A stretch of DNA of 30,320 bases from a virus, in IMG/VR virus record IMGVR_UViG_3300017728_000063, positions 1-30,320 of that record; one strand, given 5' to 3'. The notes beneath the pieces were generated by a model. It saw nothing but the letters and a program-made list of their open reading frames with translations, made no database searches and was not told the origin of the DNA. Both the position numbers and the translations under genes were made by a program. Below, piece by piece: positions 8,198 to 15,410 of this stretch. Numbering within the stretch: position 1 is the first letter of the stretch; each line of letters opens with the position of its first letter.

Positions 8198-8578
8198 TTA
8201 TCCTGCGTAAGCGAATCCAGTAAAGGTTCCGTCACTCTTAAGTGAGTCAAATCTACCGTAAATTGTCTGGCCTGCAATCATCACTAAATCAGTATCTTGA
8301 GTAGAGATGCTTTCGTAAAAGCCGTCACCAGCGGTGTTCATAGCAGCGTCATTAGCAAAGGCGACACCAGTGGATGGGTCGATGTAGTTTTGAAACGTAT
8401 CGGTAGCATCGCTGATATCAACATATTCAAAAACTCCACCACCTTTTACTTTAGCCGTACCAGCAACACTACAAGTGATTGAAAAAAACTTACCAGACCT
8501 GGGGGTTGCAAAAACATCTGTTGTTGTTGCAGAAATTACGTAAATGCTTTTAGCTAAAGCTTCTGAAGGATGTGCCAT
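8198..8578 (-). CDS. Small virion/decoration-like protein, 126 aa
   Basis: The protein (MAHPSEALAKSIYVISATTT) is beta-prone with Gly/Asp-rich loops (SVAGTAKVKGGGVFEYVDIS; DDAAMNTAGDGFYESI overlapping the middle). It lacks a signal peptide. The size and the place among other ~130-residue beta proteins just upstream of the scaffold and capsid genes suggest a decoration or head-surface protein. It shares general style, but no clear alignment, with the two paralogues upstream. Function is inferred. Confidence 0.6.
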   Translation of the reverse strand: MAHPSEALAKSIYVISATTTDVFATPRSGKFFSITCSVAGTAKVKGGGVFEYVDISDATDTFQNYIDPSTGVAFANDAAMNTAGDGFYESISTQDTDLVMIAGQTIYGRFDSLKSDGTFTGFAYAG

Positions 8579-8590
8579 GTCTTATTTATT

Positions 8591-8998
8591 TTATGCTAGA
8601 GAAACTGCTGAGTTGTCATTACCAAACACACCGTACTCAATAAGGCTGTCAACTCTAGTTGCAATAACCTCGTAAGTCTTGTCTGGAGCTAAAGGAATAA
8701 AAGCGAACTCACCACCTCCAATCTTGGCTACAAGTGCGGTGTTGCTTTCGGTTTCATTTCTTACGTAGATGTAATTCTCTAGCTCCCCTTCTAAATTCTT
8801 GATATAGATATAAGCTCTTTCGCTTTTATCGTTTGCTTTATATACAACCAGATCGTCCGTATCCGCAGCCGTGCCTTTTACCTTGGCTCTGATCAAACTA
8901 CCAGAATCGCAAGTGAGGTTAGCCACTGTGCTTAAGGCCAACGCGCTTGTAAGCACGTCAGCACTATTAAGGCTGAGTGAAGCGCGTACTATTGCCAT
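8591..8998 (-). CDS. Small beta-rich structural protein, paralogue A, 135 aa
   Basis: It starts MAIVRASLSLNSADVLTSAL and aligns by eye with the upstream protein. SLNSADVLTSALALSTVANL here matches TLSSGDLTGDALALSTTATL there, and SERAYIYIKN matches DDRAHKVYIKN. The shared order (N-terminal ALALST strand, central Y-I-K-N strand, a GG/AG-x-F or W-C-x-x-P turn and a hydrophobic end) indicates one fold. The genes overlap by one base (TAATG). Likely a capsid-surface or fibre-anchoring protein, by position only. Confidence 0.65.
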   Translation of the reverse strand: MAIVRASLSLNSADVLTSALALSTVANLTCDSGSLIRAKVKGTAADTDDLVVYKANDKSERAYIYIKNLEGELENYIYVRNETESNTALVAKIGGGEFAFIPLAPDKTYEVIATRVDSLIEYGVFGNDNSAVSLA

Positions 8999-9393
8999 TA
9001 TGCTTCGTAGATAACAGCGAACTCAATAGTAAAGGCAGTAGAAACGCTAGGGGTAATCTTAATGTCTTGATTGCCATTGAATGGAAGCAAGCACCAGTCA
9101 CCAGCATACAAACGACCGAGCAGCTGAGACTCGATAGTTACAATAGCGTGTTCAGTGGCTACCGTACTGGTATTCTTAATATAAACCTTGTGAGCCCTGT
9201 CGTCAGTATAATCCGCTTTATCAACGAGAATGTACTGAGAACTAGATGATGTTGTTTTGCGACCAACTCCAGTTGTTTGGTCTAAGCCAGTGAGCGTTCC
9301 CGCCTTGGTTAGTGTCGCCGTAGTTGACAGCGCAAGAGCGTCACCCGTAAGGTCCCCGCTCGAAAGTGTGATTGTTGCAGTAGTAGTAGCCAT
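8998..9393 (-). CDS. Small beta-rich structural protein, paralogue B, 131 aa
   Basis: The N-terminus (MATTTATITLSSGDLTGDAL) and the DDRAHKVYIKN segment pair with paralogue A. It carries an extra Ser/Thr-rich loop near residue 47 (GRKTTSSSSQYILVDKADYT) and a single cysteine in AGDWCLLPFNGNQD. No signal peptide. A TATATTTG box lies 20 bases upstream of the start, so it probably heads the transcription unit running through scaffold and capsid to the terminator at 5150. Decoration-type function is inferred. Confidence 0.65.
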   Translation of the reverse strand: MATTTATITLSSGDLTGDALALSTTATLTKAGTLTGLDQTTGVGRKTTSSSSQYILVDKADYTDDRAHKVYIKNTSTVATEHAIVTIESQLLGRLYAGDWCLLPFNGNQDIKITPSVSTAFTIEFAVIYEA

Positions 9394-9413
9394 TGTTGTT
9401 GGTTATATGAACG

Positions 9414-9421
9414 CAAATATA
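9414..9421 (-). promoter_or_regulatory. -7 box (TATATTTG) heading the decoration-scaffold-capsid unit
   Basis: TATATTTG on the minus strand lies 20 bases before ATG 9393 in a 32-base gap between genes. It matches TAnnTTTG. A -33 TTTG at the usual spacing is not seen. Confidence 0.55.
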
Positions 9422-9425
9422 AGCA

Positions 9426-9743
9426 TTATTTTTTCTTCCCTTTTCCAGCCCTGATCTTAGCTGCCTCCTTCTTACCGAAGTCACTCTTCACCCTTGCCAT
9501 CGCCCAAGCGTGTTGAGACACTTTAGGTCTGTTACCTGAAGACATATACGCAGCTAAGCCGCGCTTATAAACTTCTTTTTGAGGACCGCTCAGGCTAGCC
9601 ATGCCGCCTTTCTTGTACATCTTCATTTTGCCCCCCATCTTAAATACCTTTCGGCCTTTCAGGATGTCAGCTTGAGTGACTTTACCATCACCTGTCAAGT
9701 CAGGGAACTTACCCCCCTTCTTATATTCTTTTTTTGCTTTCAT
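9426..9743 (-). CDS. Small basic protein with dockerin/EF-hand-like loop and YKKGG motifs, 105 aa
   Basis: Very basic (ends GKGKKK). Residues 7-11 (YKKGG) and 43-47 (YKKGG) repeat a motif also present at the N-termini of two nearby small proteins. Between them D15-L-T-G-D-G-K-V-T-Q-A-D26 reads as a calcium-binding EF-hand/dockerin-type loop. The C-terminal half, KEVYKRGLAAYMSSGNRPKV followed by HAWAMARVKSDFG, is a conserved arrangement I recall from marine phage small proteins. The ATG overlaps the stop of the preceding 48-codon gene (ATGA). Function unknown; DNA or capsid association is plausible from charge. Confidence 0.7.
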   Translation of the reverse strand: MKAKKEYKKGGKFPDLTGDGKVTQADILKGRKVFKMGGKMKMYKKGGMASLSGPQKEVYKRGLAAYMSSGNRPKVSQHAWAMARVKSDFGKKEAAKIRAGKGKKK

Positions 9744-9886
9744 AATGAATCTCTTTGTTTCATAAGTTGATCTAAGTTCTTTGGGTATGGTTTACCCTTC
9801 TTGTATATAGCTGCAATTCTTCTAATTAGAGCAGCACGACGCTTAGGGTCTTTACTCCCAGCTAAATATTTTTTATTAATCTTCAT
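9740..9886 (-). CDS. Small basic protein, 48 aa (hidden gene)
   Basis: An ATG at 9886 (MKINKKYLAGSKDPKRRAAL) opens 48 codons and stops with TGA at 9740-9742. It fills the 139-base gap between its neighbours exactly. Its start overlaps the upstream stop as ATGA, and its stop overlaps the downstream start as ATGA. The product is highly basic and helical (RRAALIRRIAAIYKKGKPYP), in keeping with the other small basic proteins here. The tight double overlap is strong evidence that it is translated. Function unknown; DNA binding is possible. Confidence 0.75.
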   Translation of the reverse strand: MKINKKYLAGSKDPKRRAALIRRIAAIYKKGKPYPKNLDQLMKQRDSL

Positions 9887-10074
9887 GACTTGGGGTGATT
9901 AGCAATCTTAAACTTTGCTTTAGCCACAGCGCCAGGGTGCGGCTTGTAATCCCCCTTCATAAGATAGTATCTTCCTTGCTCCTCCATCCAATGATAACCG
10001 CTTGGTGGGTCTACAGATACTTTTTTACTAGAGACAGAAAGCTTTCCGCCTTTTTTGTACTTCATGGTTTTCAT
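9883..10074 (-). CDS. Small basic protein with N-terminal KYKKGGK motif, 63 aa
   Basis: The protein starts MKTMKYKKGGKLSVSSKKVS, so it has the YKKGG tag at residues 6-10. It continues with PPSGYHWMEEQGRYYLMKGD and a basic end (AVAKAKFKIANHPKS). Its ATG overlaps the stop of the thioredoxin-like gene by one base (TGATG), and its stop overlaps the next small gene (ATGA). No signal peptide or membrane segment is seen. Function unknown; the shared tag links it to the proteins at 9426-9743 and 15411-15704. Confidence 0.7.
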   Translation of the reverse strand: MKTMKYKKGGKLSVSSKKVSVDPPSGYHWMEEQGRYYLMKGDYKPHPGAVAKAKFKIANHPKS

Positions 10075-10439
10075 CAGAACGAGCTCATTAGTATTTCATC
10101 AATAACGCTTTGCACGTCTTTCTTGGTGGCGTCTATAGCCATCATAATGTTAGCTTGAAACCTATCAGCTTCTTCGCCATCATTAAAAACGATAATCGTA
10201 GGGACTACAACTATCTTGTGTTCTTTTTGCATATCAGGACTAGCTAGGATGTCTACCCTAGCAACCTCGCAGTCGCTTAGCTTGTCGATCCACTCAACGC
10301 TATTCTGAGAGTTAAATGCGGCGTTAAATTCAACCACGCAAATCCCAGACTGGCAAACGGGTGATTCCTCAGCCGTTACAACAGCCACAAAAGCTGTTGC
10401 TGATAATAGCGCAAATAATGTGATTGCAAGAGTTTTCAT
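10074..10439 (-). CDS. Exported thioredoxin-fold protein lacking the CxxC site, 121 aa
   Basis: Residues 1-23 form a signal peptide (Lys2, a hydrophobic core and an AxA-like end at VTA), so the mature protein should be periplasmic. The rest follows the thioredoxin plan. A first strand ICVVEFNAAF is followed by a helix, then VARVDIL, then IVVVPTIIVFNDGEEADRF, where P80 is the conserved cis-proline. The active-site WCGPC position (after NAAF) holds NSQNS, so the canonical redox pair is absent. Three other cysteines (29, 34 and 57) remain. It lies three bases after a membrane protein gene in the envelope cassette. A redox or chaperone role on the Cys-rich cargo proteins nearby is possible but unproven. 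Confidence 0.75.
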   Translation of the reverse strand: MKTLAITLFALLSATAFVAVVTAEESPVCQSGICVVEFNAAFNSQNSVEWIDKLSDCEVARVDILASPDMQKEHKIVVVPTIIVFNDGEEADRFQANIMMAIDATKKDVQSVIDEILMSSF

Positions 10440-10442
10440 TTC

Positions 10443-10727
10443 TCATTTTAGTTTATCTATTTTCTCCTCGATCCTTTTCATATCATCCTTGATCTCAGTG
10501 ACATCTTCTTGAGTAGACATAATTGTCTGTCTGATTAGCTGATCTTTCATGTCAAACTCCATTCGAGTTATCTCTGGTTCGGATGGTAGCGGAAGTTCTT
10601 TTGCTTCTGCAATATCAGCTTGTAAAATAAACCAGCCGCTAATGACGGCAGCCATTACAGCACCAATACCAGCTAATGTCTTTACGCTTACCTGGAAGCT
10701 AGTGTCCTCGTTCAACTTCTTTGCCAT
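10443..10727 (-). CDS. Single-pass membrane protein with C-terminal coiled coil, 94 aa
   Basis: One membrane helix covers about residues 18-37 (TLAGIGAVMAAVISGWFILQ), preceded by a short Lys-containing N-terminus and followed by an acidic linker (PSEPEITRMEFDMKDQLIRQ). The end is a charged coiled coil (DVTEIKDDMKRIEEKIDKLK). The order 'one helix, MEFD-x-KDQ, coiled coil' recurs in marine tailed phages, usually unannotated. Holin, spanin or infection-associated inner-membrane roles fit equally. It starts one base after the stop of the beta-barrel gene (TGATATG), so it is part of the same operon. Confidence 0.7.
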   Translation of the reverse strand: MAKKLNEDTSFQVSVKTLAGIGAVMAAVISGWFILQADIAEAKELPLPSEPEITRMEFDMKDQLIRQTIMSTQEDVTEIKDDMKRIEEKIDKLK

Positions 10728-10728
10728 A

Positions 10729-11769
10729 TCAAATAATTACATAATTTAATCCTACAGAGAAGTTGTGCCACTCCCTGTTCCAATACTTATGGTATCTGCC
10801 TTCGAGAAACATCCCCAGGCTTTTGTTTAGTTTCCAACCGAAGATCAATCCTCCTGAGTAATCAAACCACTGATCTCCGTCAATAAAGTTCTGATAAGAG
10901 AACTCACTGTCGGAAGCAAGGTGATAGGGAAGGGCATTTGCCCAGCTGTGCAACCAGAAGTCTTTTGTGAAGTGATAGAAATCAAACCCAGCAACAACTG
11001 AGTAGTTCCACTGGCTTGGTAGTTCGCCTCTCTTTCTGTTTACGTAATTTCCAATAACCTCTGGAACCACTACAGACTCCCATACCTCAGAGTTTTCTGC
11101 AACCACATCACCATCGGGATTTAAAAACTCCCCAGTAGTAAAGTCTACATTATACCCTTCCTGTATAGCAAGCTGAGTGTAGTGTATGCTGTTATTTGCT
11201 AGCATCCATTCTCCTAAAGGGTCATACCCGTATGGCTCTGACAGCCTTTGCACAACACCTAGGTTTAGCGACAGCTTCTTGCCCAAGTTGATTCTACCCC
11301 TTTGAGACCCCTCGAAGTAACTTACGTCGGCGAACCCATCCTGCAAGAACTCTACCTTTCCTATCCAGTGCTCCCCTACATATCTTAAAAAGTGATCTTG
11401 ATTTAGGAACTCTATTCCTTGCTGTCTCTGATAGGAACCCTGAAACAAAAACTCAAAACCCTTGATCTTGCCGATTGTAGCTGCGTCGCTATATGATGTT
11501 TCGCTTCCGCTATAGAAGTTGTTGGCTCTATTTTCGTATCCAAACCTAGCTATCTTTCTTACACCTGCTGTGAAAGCATAATCGAATGGGGTCTTAATTA
11601 CGTCTGTTTGCAATGGACCATTAGAAACTGAGAATACATCCACATCAGATACGGAGTTGTTTCCGCTAAACGCTGTGTAGAACGTGGCAAACTTAAATGT
11701 CTTCTTTAAGAACTGAGCCTCAGCAGTAAGGCTAAAAAAACAAAACAATATAGCGAGTAACAGCCTCAT
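10729..11769 (-). CDS. Outer-membrane beta-barrel-like protein, 346 aa
   Basis: A signal peptide (MRLLLAILFCFFSLTAEA, cleavage before Q19) sends the protein out of the cytoplasm. The mature part is rich in aromatic, alternating strands and ends in strands terminated with WNREWHNFSVGLNYVII, close to the aromatic-rich last strand of outer-membrane barrels. Internal stretches such as RQQGIEFLNQDHFLRYVGEH and WQ/F-rich turns repeat through the chain. It overlaps the T9SS cargo gene by four bases (ATGA) and is followed directly by the membrane protein gene. The T9SS partner PorP/SprF often follows cargo genes, but the PorP/SprF N-terminal signature is not seen. The barrel assignment is by pattern. 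I recall related sequences in marine phage collections; their role is unknown. Confidence 0.65.
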   Translation of the reverse strand: MRLLLAILFCFFSLTAEAQFLKKTFKFATFYTAFSGNNSVSDVDVFSVSNGPLQTDVIKTPFDYAFTAGVRKIARFGYENRANNFYSGSETSYSDAATIGKIKGFEFLFQGSYQRQQGIEFLNQDHFLRYVGEHWIGKVEFLQDGFADVSYFEGSQRGRINLGKKLSLNLGVVQRLSEPYGYDPLGEWMLANNSIHYTQLAIQEGYNVDFTTGEFLNPDGDVVAENSEVWESVVVPEVIGNYVNRKRGELPSQWNYSVVAGFDFYHFTKDFWLHSWANALPYHLASDSEFSYQNFIDGDQWFDYSGGLIFGWKLNKSLGMFLEGRYHKYWNREWHNFSVGLNYVII

Positions 11770-13331
11770 CTCTTTACAATCTTTTTGGTTAAAGCTAATT
11801 CTCCATCAACTATCCAGTCAACAAAATAGATTCCGCTTCTTAGTAGATTCATGCTAATAACAGCGGACATAGTTCTTTCAATGACGATTCGTCCATTTAT
11901 ATCCCTTACCCTACAGAGAGATCCAGGAAGAGTAGACACGTAAATCACATTATCGAAAGGATTAGGATAAACGTTCAGATCTTCTACATCGTTTACCTCG
12001 CGGGCAAGGTTTATTGTATACTCGCAAGTCCCGTCATCATCTGTGGCTAATGGGTTGTAGTTATCTGCGTTTAAGTCCGTGCAGCCAGGGACTTCAAACT
12101 GATCGCATATTCCGTCTTGGTCTGTATCGTATAGGCAGTTTCCATCGCAATCATATCCTTCTTCTCCGTACTCACAAGATCCGTCATCAACATTAGAGCC
12201 GATCGTAAAGTTACATGCAGCCTCATCGGTACACCCATTCAAAGGAAAAATGCAGCACTCGTCAATTGGGACGCAAGTGATGTTAGCTAAAGGGTTGTAA
12301 TTCAAGGCTTCTGGAATCATACACCCTACAATAGATTCTATACAGCTTCCATCATCGACAGTTGCAAAAGGGCTGTAATTAATAGCTGTTTCGTCAGTGC
12401 ACCCTAAAACATCGTACACGCACATACTTGGGTTATTTATAGTTGCGCTAGGGTCGTAATTAGAAGCCTCAGAGTCCATGCACCCAACACACGACTCGAA
12501 ATCGCAAGACCCATCATCTACAGTTGCTTCAGGGTCATAATTACAAGCCTCCTCAATAGTGCATCCAGACGGGCACCAAGAAGTAGAAATATTGGGCAAT
12601 ATCTCCACGTATGTGTTGTTGTATGAGTTCTCATCAAACCCAAAGTCCATCCACCAGAACTCAGAACCTCCATTGACATGTAAGAGGTGAAGACTAAGAA
12701 CTCCGTCTACATACACCCTGGGCCATTGCTGAACAGCCATAGAACCAGGAGCCAGGGGGAGATAGCTTTGACTAGTAAAACAAACAGTGTCATTTGTTTG
12801 GCCTAGTATCTGAAACTTTACACAGAACTCAGTTACATCTTCGGTGCCGTGATTGGACATAAATATCGTTGGCTCTAAGTAAGGTCCTAGTAAATCACAA
12901 CCACTTTCGTACAGTACTGTATCTAAGCTAAGATCAATCTCTAGTGGGGGGCACTCGTGTTGATCTGGAATAATAATGGTTGATGAATTATTTAACGTGT
13001 TTACTTCGTATTCATCGTTTACAAGCTCAACAGTTAAGGGGTCACCAAAATTATTGAAATTAAGCCAACCCACACTGAAGGATCTATTACTGCCTGGATT
13101 CAACGGGTAAGTGCCGTCAGAAGTGTCTGGACAAGCTTCGTTTCCGTCTAGCTCGTAGCAGAAGTAATCGCTAACCTCATCACCCTCATTGGTTACGACG
13201 AAGTGAATAGAGTAGTAAGCTATACCGCTAACACACAAGCTATCCGTGTAAAGATCACTTACAATTAAGTCTGGCTGAGATAATGAGAATAAGCTCGTAA
13301 AGGCCATCAAAAAAGCTAACCAGTACTTCAT
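11766..13331 (-). CDS. Secreted T9SS cargo protein with CARDB-like domains and GCTD repeats, 521 aa
   Basis: The signal peptide covers residues 1-18 (SLS before Q19). Residues 20-120 and 130-245 look like two CARDB/Ig-like beta domains (PDLIVSDLYTDSLCVSG; IDLSLDTVLYESGCDLLG). From about 257 to 438 there are six Cys-containing repeats of the type GCTD-x-x-A-x-NY-x-P-x-A-x-x-DDGSC. A DCDGNCLYDTDQDGICD calcium-binding-like element at 394-410 lies among them. Residues ~451-521 are a type-A T9SS sorting domain: NVYPNPFDN, DINGRIVIERT, LLRSGIYFVDW and a basic KKIVKR end. The product should cross the inner membrane by Sec and the outer membrane by the host T9SS, and be anchored or released. It overlaps both neighbours by four bases. 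Unusual in a phage; role unknown. Confidence 0.85.
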   Translation of the reverse strand: MKYWLAFLMAFTSLFSLSQPDLIVSDLYTDSLCVSGIAYYSIHFVVTNEGDEVSDYFCYELDGNEACPDTSDGTYPLNPGSNRSFSVGWLNFNNFGDPLTVELVNDEYEVNTLNNSSTIIIPDQHECPPLEIDLSLDTVLYESGCDLLGPYLEPTIFMSNHGTEDVTEFCVKFQILGQTNDTVCFTSQSYLPLAPGSMAVQQWPRVYVDGVLSLHLLHVNGGSEFWWMDFGFDENSYNNTYVEILPNISTSWCPSGCTIEEACNYDPEATVDDGSCDFESCVGCMDSEASNYDPSATINNPSMCVYDVLGCTDETAINYSPFATVDDGSCIESIVGCMIPEALNYNPLANITCVPIDECCIFPLNGCTDEAACNFTIGSNVDDGSCEYGEEGYDCDGNCLYDTDQDGICDQFEVPGCTDLNADNYNPLATDDDGTCEYTINLAREVNDVEDLNVYPNPFDNVIYVSTLPGSLCRVRDINGRIVIERTMSAVISMNLLRSGIYFVDWIVDGELALTKKIVKR

Positions 13332-15403
13332 TTTTTCGAAATTTTCTTTACAGTGTATCTATCGTTGTACCTAATAACAACCTGATAAAAACCAGAAGGA
13401 AGAGAAGACATATCTAGCTGTCTATCAATAGTTTGAGGAATAACCAATCTACCCAGAACGTTATAAACTTCAGTAGTTATTTTTTTGTCTGTTCTAATGT
13501 TTAGTCTTTTTGAGACTGGATTTGGGTATACCCTTATGGAGCTGTCAAGGTTAAAATCAGCGACGCCTGTTGCTGACCCTTCTTCACAGTACTCATACAG
13601 ATCAACACAAGCATTATCCCATCCTTGCTCACAACAGTAGGGGTCTACTTCGATCACCCAAGAGTAACACAAGTCGTTGGCCCAGTACGGGTCTCCAGGC
13701 TCACCAATACACCCTGCATCATACAGGCAAGACTCGCTGTCTGGGGTGTTTGCATTTTCGTTGTAGTTAGCGGCATCTATGTCCATACAACCAACAACTA
13801 CAGGTATGCACCCGTTGTTATCTACATTGGCAGCTAGGTCAAAGTTGATTGCCTCTGGATCTGTACACCCGAACACGGCCAACTCTTGACAGCTTCCGTC
13901 ATCGAAGTCAGCTTCATACCCCTGAGTGTAGTATTCTAGATATCCAGCCTGCATACAACCAGCGGCGTAGTAGCAACTCTCGTCACTTGTGTTGGCTAAC
14001 TCATTGTAGTTCTGAGCCTCCAGGTCTACACAACCATAAATAAAAGGAAGGCAGCTATTACCGCAGTAAGGGGTAAAATGATACACATTCCACTCTGGAT
14101 TACCGAAAGGCTGTAGTGCGCCCTGACCGTTATCGAAGAAAGGGTTATCACCCTCAATAAGAAGCGTGTCCCCAAAGCTGTTGGTTACAACTACAGCATT
14201 GTGAAGTGTCTGAAACTCAGTTTCCTGTGGGGGCTGTTGTGGACCTCCGATCTCAAAATAGTATATATCAACCTCCTCGTCTGAGTCAAGTGTAAGATCC
14301 CATGACTGAGAAAACTCATCAGGCCCAACAGTAAATATCCACTGCTGTGCACCTTGTGCAACACCAAGGTGAGAGTTACCCCACCCGTCTCCAGCGTCAT
14401 CCTCAAGCGTGATAGTGATCGAGCAAGGACTGATGATGTCTGATATTGTAGCTGTGCTGTCGTAGTTAAAAGACTCAGAGTCCATACAGCCCCAGGTATG
14501 TAAAGTCAAGCAATCAGCAGGCTCAGTAGCCTCTGGGTTGTAATCAACGTAGTCATCATCCATGCATCCCACAACAACCTCCTCGGCAACGCAAGGTTCT
14601 ACAAACACAGCACCTGAGTAGTGAACGTTACCCCCATCAGCAGTAAAAGCTAAATCATCAAGCTCCCATATAATGCTGTCCTCACAAGACGTGATTACTA
14701 CAGCTCCGTCCTGTCCGCCACTGGTAGATCCATTGAGGCCATCCCCGTATGTATCTGTTAGTATTAACTCAAAGCCAAGAGATACGCAGAAATCGTATGT
14801 ATATGTAGATAGCTGATCCCCGAAGTTAAACTGACCTGGAAGCACCTGATCGTAAAACTCACCTACAGCTAGGTTGACAAGAGTAAACCCAGTTTCATTA
14901 GGCCAATTGTCTAGCGTAAGCTCCATAGACACAAACGCTTCTCCTTCTGGGCATTGGCTCACATTACAGCTACCGTTGTCTACTGTAGCCCAAGGGTTGT
15001 AGTTATTTGCCTCTTCTTCCATGCAGCCAAACACTAAGGGGGCGCAAGGCTCCAAGACAAAGGGGATGTTCATTTGAGGTAGAGCAAAGTCGTACACAGC
15101 GGTGTCCAAACCGCAAGTATTGTTTAGACCGAACCAACCCTCACCGAAAGCACAGCATATGCCGTCCCCGAAAGAGTCGTATATAACAAACTCATACTCA
15201 CCAGCTGGCAAGAACACCATGCTGTTAGAGAGAGCGTTGCTAAATAAAACCCCAGAAGACTGAGCGACAACCTCTGGACCGTCGTATATCTCCCAGCTGG
15301 TTTCACCACCATAGAGGTCGCTAAATATAGATACGTTTACCCAGCTTGGCTGAGAAAAGGCAATTGCTGGAAACAGCAATAAAAATATCAGAGTTCTTAT
15401 CAT
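13328..15403 (-). CDS. Secreted T9SS cargo protein with DxxGDG domains and GCTD/GCMD repeats, 691 aa
   Basis: An in-frame ATG exists at 15460 inside the upstream gene. The start at 15403 is chosen because it begins a clean signal peptide (MIRTLIFLLLFPAIAFS before Q18) seven bases after the upstream stop. Three beta domains with DSFGDGICC (~76), DTYGDGLNG (~217) and DDAGDGWGN (~335) are interleaved with seven repeats of the GCMD/GCTD-x-x-A-x-NYN kind (starting near 126, 279, 305, 457, 482, 512 and 538). A Cys cluster, DPYCCEQGWDNACVDLYEYC, lies at 587-606. Residues ~620-691 are a type-A T9SS sorting domain: RVYPNPVSK, NVLGRLVIP, LPSGFYQVV and a basic KKISKK end. Surface display or release by the host T9SS is inferred. 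Its stop overlaps the next cargo gene start by four bases. Confidence 0.85.
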   Translation of the reverse strand: MIRTLIFLLLFPAIAFSQPSWVNVSIFSDLYGGETSWEIYDGPEVVAQSSGVLFSNALSNSMVFLPAGEYEFVIYDSFGDGICCAFGEGWFGLNNTCGLDTAVYDFALPQMNIPFVLEPCAPLVFGCMEEEANNYNPWATVDNGSCNVSQCPEGEAFVSMELTLDNWPNETGFTLVNLAVGEFYDQVLPGQFNFGDQLSTYTYDFCVSLGFELILTDTYGDGLNGSTSGGQDGAVVITSCEDSIIWELDDLAFTADGGNVHYSGAVFVEPCVAEEVVVGCMDDDYVDYNPEATEPADCLTLHTWGCMDSESFNYDSTATISDIISPCSITITLEDDAGDGWGNSHLGVAQGAQQWIFTVGPDEFSQSWDLTLDSDEEVDIYYFEIGGPQQPPQETEFQTLHNAVVVTNSFGDTLLIEGDNPFFDNGQGALQPFGNPEWNVYHFTPYCGNSCLPFIYGCVDLEAQNYNELANTSDESCYYAAGCMQAGYLEYYTQGYEADFDDGSCQELAVFGCTDPEAINFDLAANVDNNGCIPVVVGCMDIDAANYNENANTPDSESCLYDAGCIGEPGDPYWANDLCYSWVIEVDPYCCEQGWDNACVDLYEYCEEGSATGVADFNLDSSIRVYPNPVSKRLNIRTDKKITTEVYNVLGRLVIPQTIDRQLDMSSLPSGFYQVVIRYNDRYTVKKISKK

Positions 15404-15410
15404 ACCGCTG

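Noticed and set aside
10729-11769. Direct assignment as PorP/SprF T9SS membrane protein
   Set aside because: Gene order fits, but the typical N-terminal PorP/SprF signature is absent, so only an outer-membrane barrel-like call is made.
11900-15000. Repeated DNA coding for GCTD repeats as a possible CRISPR array
   Set aside because: Repeats are degenerate, in frame and protein-coding, with no uniform spacers or repeats.
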